In this document: positions 13,691 to 16,393 of the stretch, one piece after another
How the letters are laid out: every line of letters starts with the position of its first letter
Position numbering within the stretch: position 1 is the first letter of the stretch
From: an uncultured Pseudomonadota bacterium
GTDB lineage: Bacteria > Pseudomonadota > Alphaproteobacteria > RF32 > CAG-239
DNA length: 16,393 bases
Reading direction: 5' to 3'
NCBI GenBank assembly: GCA_902796625.1
Contig: CADBPX010000047.1
Span: forward strand, 1 to 16,393
Program-made: the position numbers and the translations under genes
Notes under the pieces: model-generated
What the model was told of the DNA's origin: nothing
Database searches by the model: none
Seen by the model: only the letters and a program-made list of their open reading frames with translations

Positions 13691-16051
13691 ATGCAGCTTG
13701 TTTTACTTGAAAATAGTCGAATTTCATCATTGCCTGAGGACGAGGATTTTGCCGCTCTCAGAGATAAGTATGATAGCGCTGAAAGCTTGTACAGGCAAAA
13801 AGCAAATGAAGCACATCTGCGTTGGTTGGAGCTGAAAGCTAAGTGGGCTGAATATATGACATCAGCAACTGATGAAAACGAAAAAGAAGAATATCTCTCT
13901 CAGATGAAGGAAATAGATGCTATCCATAACCAGCGCGAAGAACGTAGACGCAGCAAATATCAACCTCTGGAAAAAGAATATGATTTACTGAAAAAGTATG
14001 GCGAAACCTTTGCCTATCTTTATAAAGTAAAACATGATAACGATACTTTCGGAGAAGGTGTTAAAATTGATTTTGAGGAAATATCCCTGGTCCAGCCGAC
14101 CGGAGGAATTATGAGTAATAATCAGCACAATCTGATGAGCGCTGACGGAGCGTTGCAACAACTGGCGCTGAAAATACAAATTGATGATGCTCCAGAGTTC
14201 TTTTTCTCGTTGGCACCGAGCGATATTACCGAAAACCGTGTTAAGGCGCAGATTATTTTTGACCAAGATGCTTTATCGGATATGGACTGGGAAAATAGTG
14301 AAGCAGTTGCTGAAAATAAGAAAAAAATCCGTAAAATTATGGATTATTTACAGGAACACGGTATTGAGCCGATGGATTTTGAAATTCCGTATGAGGCCGA
14401 AAAAGATGCACTATATGAAGGCAAAGAAAAACATTTAAATTCGCAGCAAAGAGAATTACAACAACAGTTTTATGAGGCTTATGGTGAAGTCCGCAATGAT
14501 ATAATTGCCGAAATCAGGCAGGCTCAGTCAAATGAAAAAGTGGGAAGAGAAGTTGAAAAGCGTAAACTGCAAAAAGAAATCAGCGAAAATTCCGGAATTG
14601 AAAGCAATTTGGCTGATATATCGCTGGATCCTCTGCCTCAGTACGGCGCCGTCGGTGTAGCGCCAAAAACAGAGGCTATACAATCAGTCGCAAATGACCG
14701 TGAGCCGCAAGTGATCGGCAACGAGGTAAACGCCGTATCTGCTCACGATGGCACGCAAAACTCAGCTCAAAGAGCTGCCAGCACAAATCAGGCTGCAGTT
14801 GCAAGCAACTCACCGAAAGTTCAAGCAGTTTCTTTGGATAAAGCAGTTAAAGAAATAGAAAAGTTTATTCAAGAAGGATTGGCTAAAAAGAAGGACTTTT
14901 CTTACTGGAAACAGTCTAAAGGTCTTTTGAATAAGAGTACTTATGTGTTTACATTATTCGATGCCGGTGATACCGATAAAGATAAACATTATGACGATAA
15001 AGGAAATCTGAAGTATTCGGCTAAGGTGTTTATTAAGAAAATGAATGACGGCCGTATTGGATTTTATTGGCAGACACCGGATAATAAAAAGTTAGATGAA
15101 GCAATTATCAATGGTATAGCCGGTAATTTAAAAGGTCTGGGATTTACGCATCTTGAATTTCCGAATGGGGTGAAAGATGCCGAAAAAGGTGCTTGGCGTA
15201 AAGCTCTGGCTGAAAATGGCATTGTACCAATAGGAATGGCTATTGATGCTTCTAAAGCTACCGGAATGGTTAAAGCCGCCGAAGAAAAGCTTAGCGCCGA
15301 GCGTGCCGCTGTATTTAAATATCACTTAGGTATGCAAATGTTGAAAAACTTTGCGGCTAAAGAAGCTAAAGGAAGCCATATTGATGACTCTGATAAATTT
15401 TATGCCCAAGGCTTGGTAAATTCGTATTACTATCGAGGATTTACAAATGGTCTCGGAGATAAATTAAAACGGATGATGCGAGATAATATCGCGGCCGGAA
15501 ATGATGATCGTCAAGTCGGAGCCGTCACTAAAATTGCTACATATACGGCTATGAGAAGATTATTCGATATATATGACGAGAATCTTCACGCGGATAATAT
15601 TATCGGAAGCCGTATATTGACATCAGACGAGCTTAGACTTGCCCAATCTTCGGGATTAACAATGCCGGTGCAACAAATGACTGACGAACAGTTAGGGTCT
15701 TTGTATAACATTTTAATGGAGAAAGCTCGCCAAGAGGCCGAGGTCAGAATTAAGCATGATTTGGAAAATGAACCGATGCCGCGTCGTAGCCCGAAAATAA
15801 TTCTTAACGATATATTGACAACCGCTAAGAATCAATGTGAAGGCATTAATGATGAGTTGAAAGCTAAAGGCGTTGCCGAGGTGAAATTCCCTAATCCGTT
15901 CGGTCAAATGTATTATGCCGATGCTAATAAATATGCTCCGCAACAAAATCAGCCGCAACCGCAGAATCCGCAGCCGCAGAAGAATGGGGAAAAGAAAACG
16001 GTATTAATAGAGAAAAGCATTAAAGAGCAGGGAAATTCAATAGGAAAATAG
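13691..16051 (+). CDS. Large cytosolic protein of unknown function (786 aa)
   Basis: I do not recognise a family for the whole protein. No signal peptide or membrane segment is visible and there is one Cys (716), so it is probably cytosolic. Residues 20-115 are highly charged and likely coiled coil; residues 205-305 form a second charged helical region rich in Gln, Glu and Lys. Residues 325-378 look like a disordered Ala/Asn/Ser linker. Residues 383-520 form a compact region with STYVFTLFD, YSAKVFIKKM, RIGFYWQTPD, then LGFTHLEFPNG and GAWRKALAENGIVPIGM. That last part resembles in pattern the LPD7-like domain of mobile-element polyvalent proteins (a helix, a Gly-hydrophobic strand, then W..A...G...G). 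Residues 535-735 are helical, and the tail (750-763) is Gln/Pro-rich. GGGAG precedes the ATG. It ends in TAG six bases before the convergent mnmA end. Confidence 0.8.
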   Translation: MQLVLLENSRISSLPEDEDFAALRDKYDSAESLYRQKANEAHLRWLELKAKWAEYMTSATDENEKEEYLSQMKEIDAIHNQREERRRSKYQPLEKEYDLLKKYGETFAYLYKVKHDNDTFGEGVKIDFEEISLVQPTGGIMSNNQHNLMSADGALQQLALKIQIDDAPEFFFSLAPSDITENRVKAQIIFDQDALSDMDWENSEAVAENKKKIRKIMDYLQEHGIEPMDFEIPYEAEKDALYEGKEKHLNSQQRELQQQFYEAYGEVRNDIIAEIRQAQSNEKVGREVEKRKLQKEISENSGIESNLADISLDPLPQYGAVGVAPKTEAIQSVANDREPQVIGNEVNAVSAHDGTQNSAQRAASTNQAAVASNSPKVQAVSLDKAVKEIEKFIQEGLAKKKDFSYWKQSKGLLNKSTYVFTLFDAGDTDKDKHYDDKGNLKYSAKVFIKKMNDGRIGFYWQTPDNKKLDEAIINGIAGNLKGLGFTHLEFPNGVKDAEKGAWRKALAENGIVPIGMAIDASKATGMVKAAEEKLSAERAAVFKYHLGMQMLKNFAAKEAKGSHIDDSDKFYAQGLVNSYYYRGFTNGLGDKLKRMMRDNIAAGNDDRQVGAVTKIATYTAMRRLFDIYDENLHADNIIGSRILTSDELRLAQSSGLTMPVQQMTDEQLGSLYNILMEKARQEAEVRIKHDLENEPMPRRSPKIILNDILTTAKNQCEGINDELKAKGVAEVKFPNPFGQMYYADANKYAPQQNQPQPQNPQPQKNGEKKTVLIEKSIKEQGNSIGK

Positions 16052-16057
16052 ATGCAT

Positions 16058-16393
16058 TTAGATGGATGATTGAATAATTCCTCCGCCGAGTAATGTATCG
16101 CCTTGGTACAAAACTACGGACTGCCCAGGTGCTATGGCTTTTTGCTTGGCATAGAAGTGAACTTTGATTTTATCGTTGCCAAGCGGTGTGACCTGAACAG
16201 CAACCGGTTGCTGTGAAGATCTGATTTTAGCCTCACATTCCAGTGGAGAAGTTATATTTGGGATTGCAGACCAATTTAAATCAGTTGCCATCAGTCCGGA
16301 ACGTTCGCATTCCTCTTCAAAACCGACAATTACTTCATTGGTATCCTTGTTGATGGCTAAGACATATAAAGGTCTTTCTGCCGCTATGCCCAT
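16058..16393 (-). CDS. mnmA: tRNA-specific 2-thiouridylase MnmA, C-terminal part
   Basis: MnmA activates and thiolates uridine-34 of tRNA-Lys, tRNA-Glu and tRNA-Gln. Only the C-terminal ~111 residues are here; the frame runs through the right edge, and the ATG at 16393 is probably an internal Met. The visible part covers the family's late domains: PLYVLAINKDTNEVIVG, DLNW, AKIRSSQQPVAVQV and the C-terminal AIAPGQSVVLYQGDTLLGGG. The ATP-binding loop and catalytic cysteines lie beyond the window. The stop is six bases from that of the convergent 786-residue protein, and no terminator separates them. Confidence 0.92.
   Translation of the reverse strand: MGIAAERPLYVLAINKDTNEVIVGFEEECERSGLMATDLNWSAIPNITSPLECEAKIRSSQQPVAVQVTPLGNDKIKVHFYAKQKAIAPGQSVVLYQGDTLLGGGIIQSSI

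Noticed and set aside
1..16393. tRNA, rRNA, CRISPR arrays, transposases, integrases and DnaA-box clusters
   Set aside because: I looked for these by eye on both strands and found no cloverleaf-like sequence, spaced direct repeats, mobile-element genes or TTATCCACA boxes.

Overview
The window looks like a chromosomal segment of a low-GC, host-associated, anaerobic or fermentative alphaproteobacterium. The evidence is a gene pair typical of Alphaproteobacteria (ihfA followed by a MerR-type regulator), an alphaproteobacterial-style sigma-32 promoter in front of dnaK, an alpha-type alanine racemase motif, and a HydF GTPase, which implies an [FeFe] hydrogenase. The two pilins carry the GRSM(V/I)EMLGVLAI(V/I)GVL N-terminus that I associate from memory with uncultured gut Alphaproteobacteria. 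The lineage is an inference. TAA, TGA and TAG all serve as real stops here, so the genetic code is standard.

Layout, left to right. (1) Positions 1-2222, surface or envelope genes: the 3' part of a Cys-rich trypsin-fold protein whose three catalytic positions all appear lost, a strong terminator, then two tandem type IV pilin-like genes and another terminator. (2) Positions 2253-4279: dnaK as a single transcription unit with its own heat-shock promoter and terminator; no dnaJ follows. (3) Positions 4280-6375, an accessory stretch: about 415 bp of AT-rich DNA, a 41-codon ORF, a GH108-type muramidase gene broken by an in-frame amber codon, and on the minus strand a secreted ten-cysteine protein of unknown function behind an 11-bp inverted repeat. 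(4) Positions 6376-8312, minus strand: tatD and hydF, translationally coupled. (5) Positions 8345-9460: alanine racemase, head to head with tatD. (6) Positions 9557-10345: ihfA, the MerR-type regulator and a terminator. (7) Positions 10375-11720: a two-subunit acetate/acetoacetate-type CoA-transferase with its own promoter. (8) Positions 11729-11744: a perfect 16-bp parS site (TGTTTCACGTGAAACA) between two convergent genes, suggesting that this region is in the origin-proximal, ParB-organised part of the chromosome. (9) Positions 11831-13611: tadA (minus strand), then rluB and rsmD overlapping by ATGA, a translation and RNA-modification cluster. (10) Positions 13630-16051: a clear promoter and a 786-residue cytosolic protein of unknown function. 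(11) Positions 16058-16393: the C-terminal end of mnmA on the minus strand, running off the window.

Most of the window is housekeeping: protein folding, nucleoid architecture, cell-wall D-alanine supply, and tRNA and rRNA modification. The parts most worth a second look are the parS site, the degenerate trypsin-fold protein beside the pilins, the interrupted muramidase with its surrounding accessory DNA, and the 786-residue protein, one segment of which resembles the LPD7-type domains of mobile-element polyvalent proteins. I saw no rRNA, tRNA, CRISPR array, transposase or integrase.
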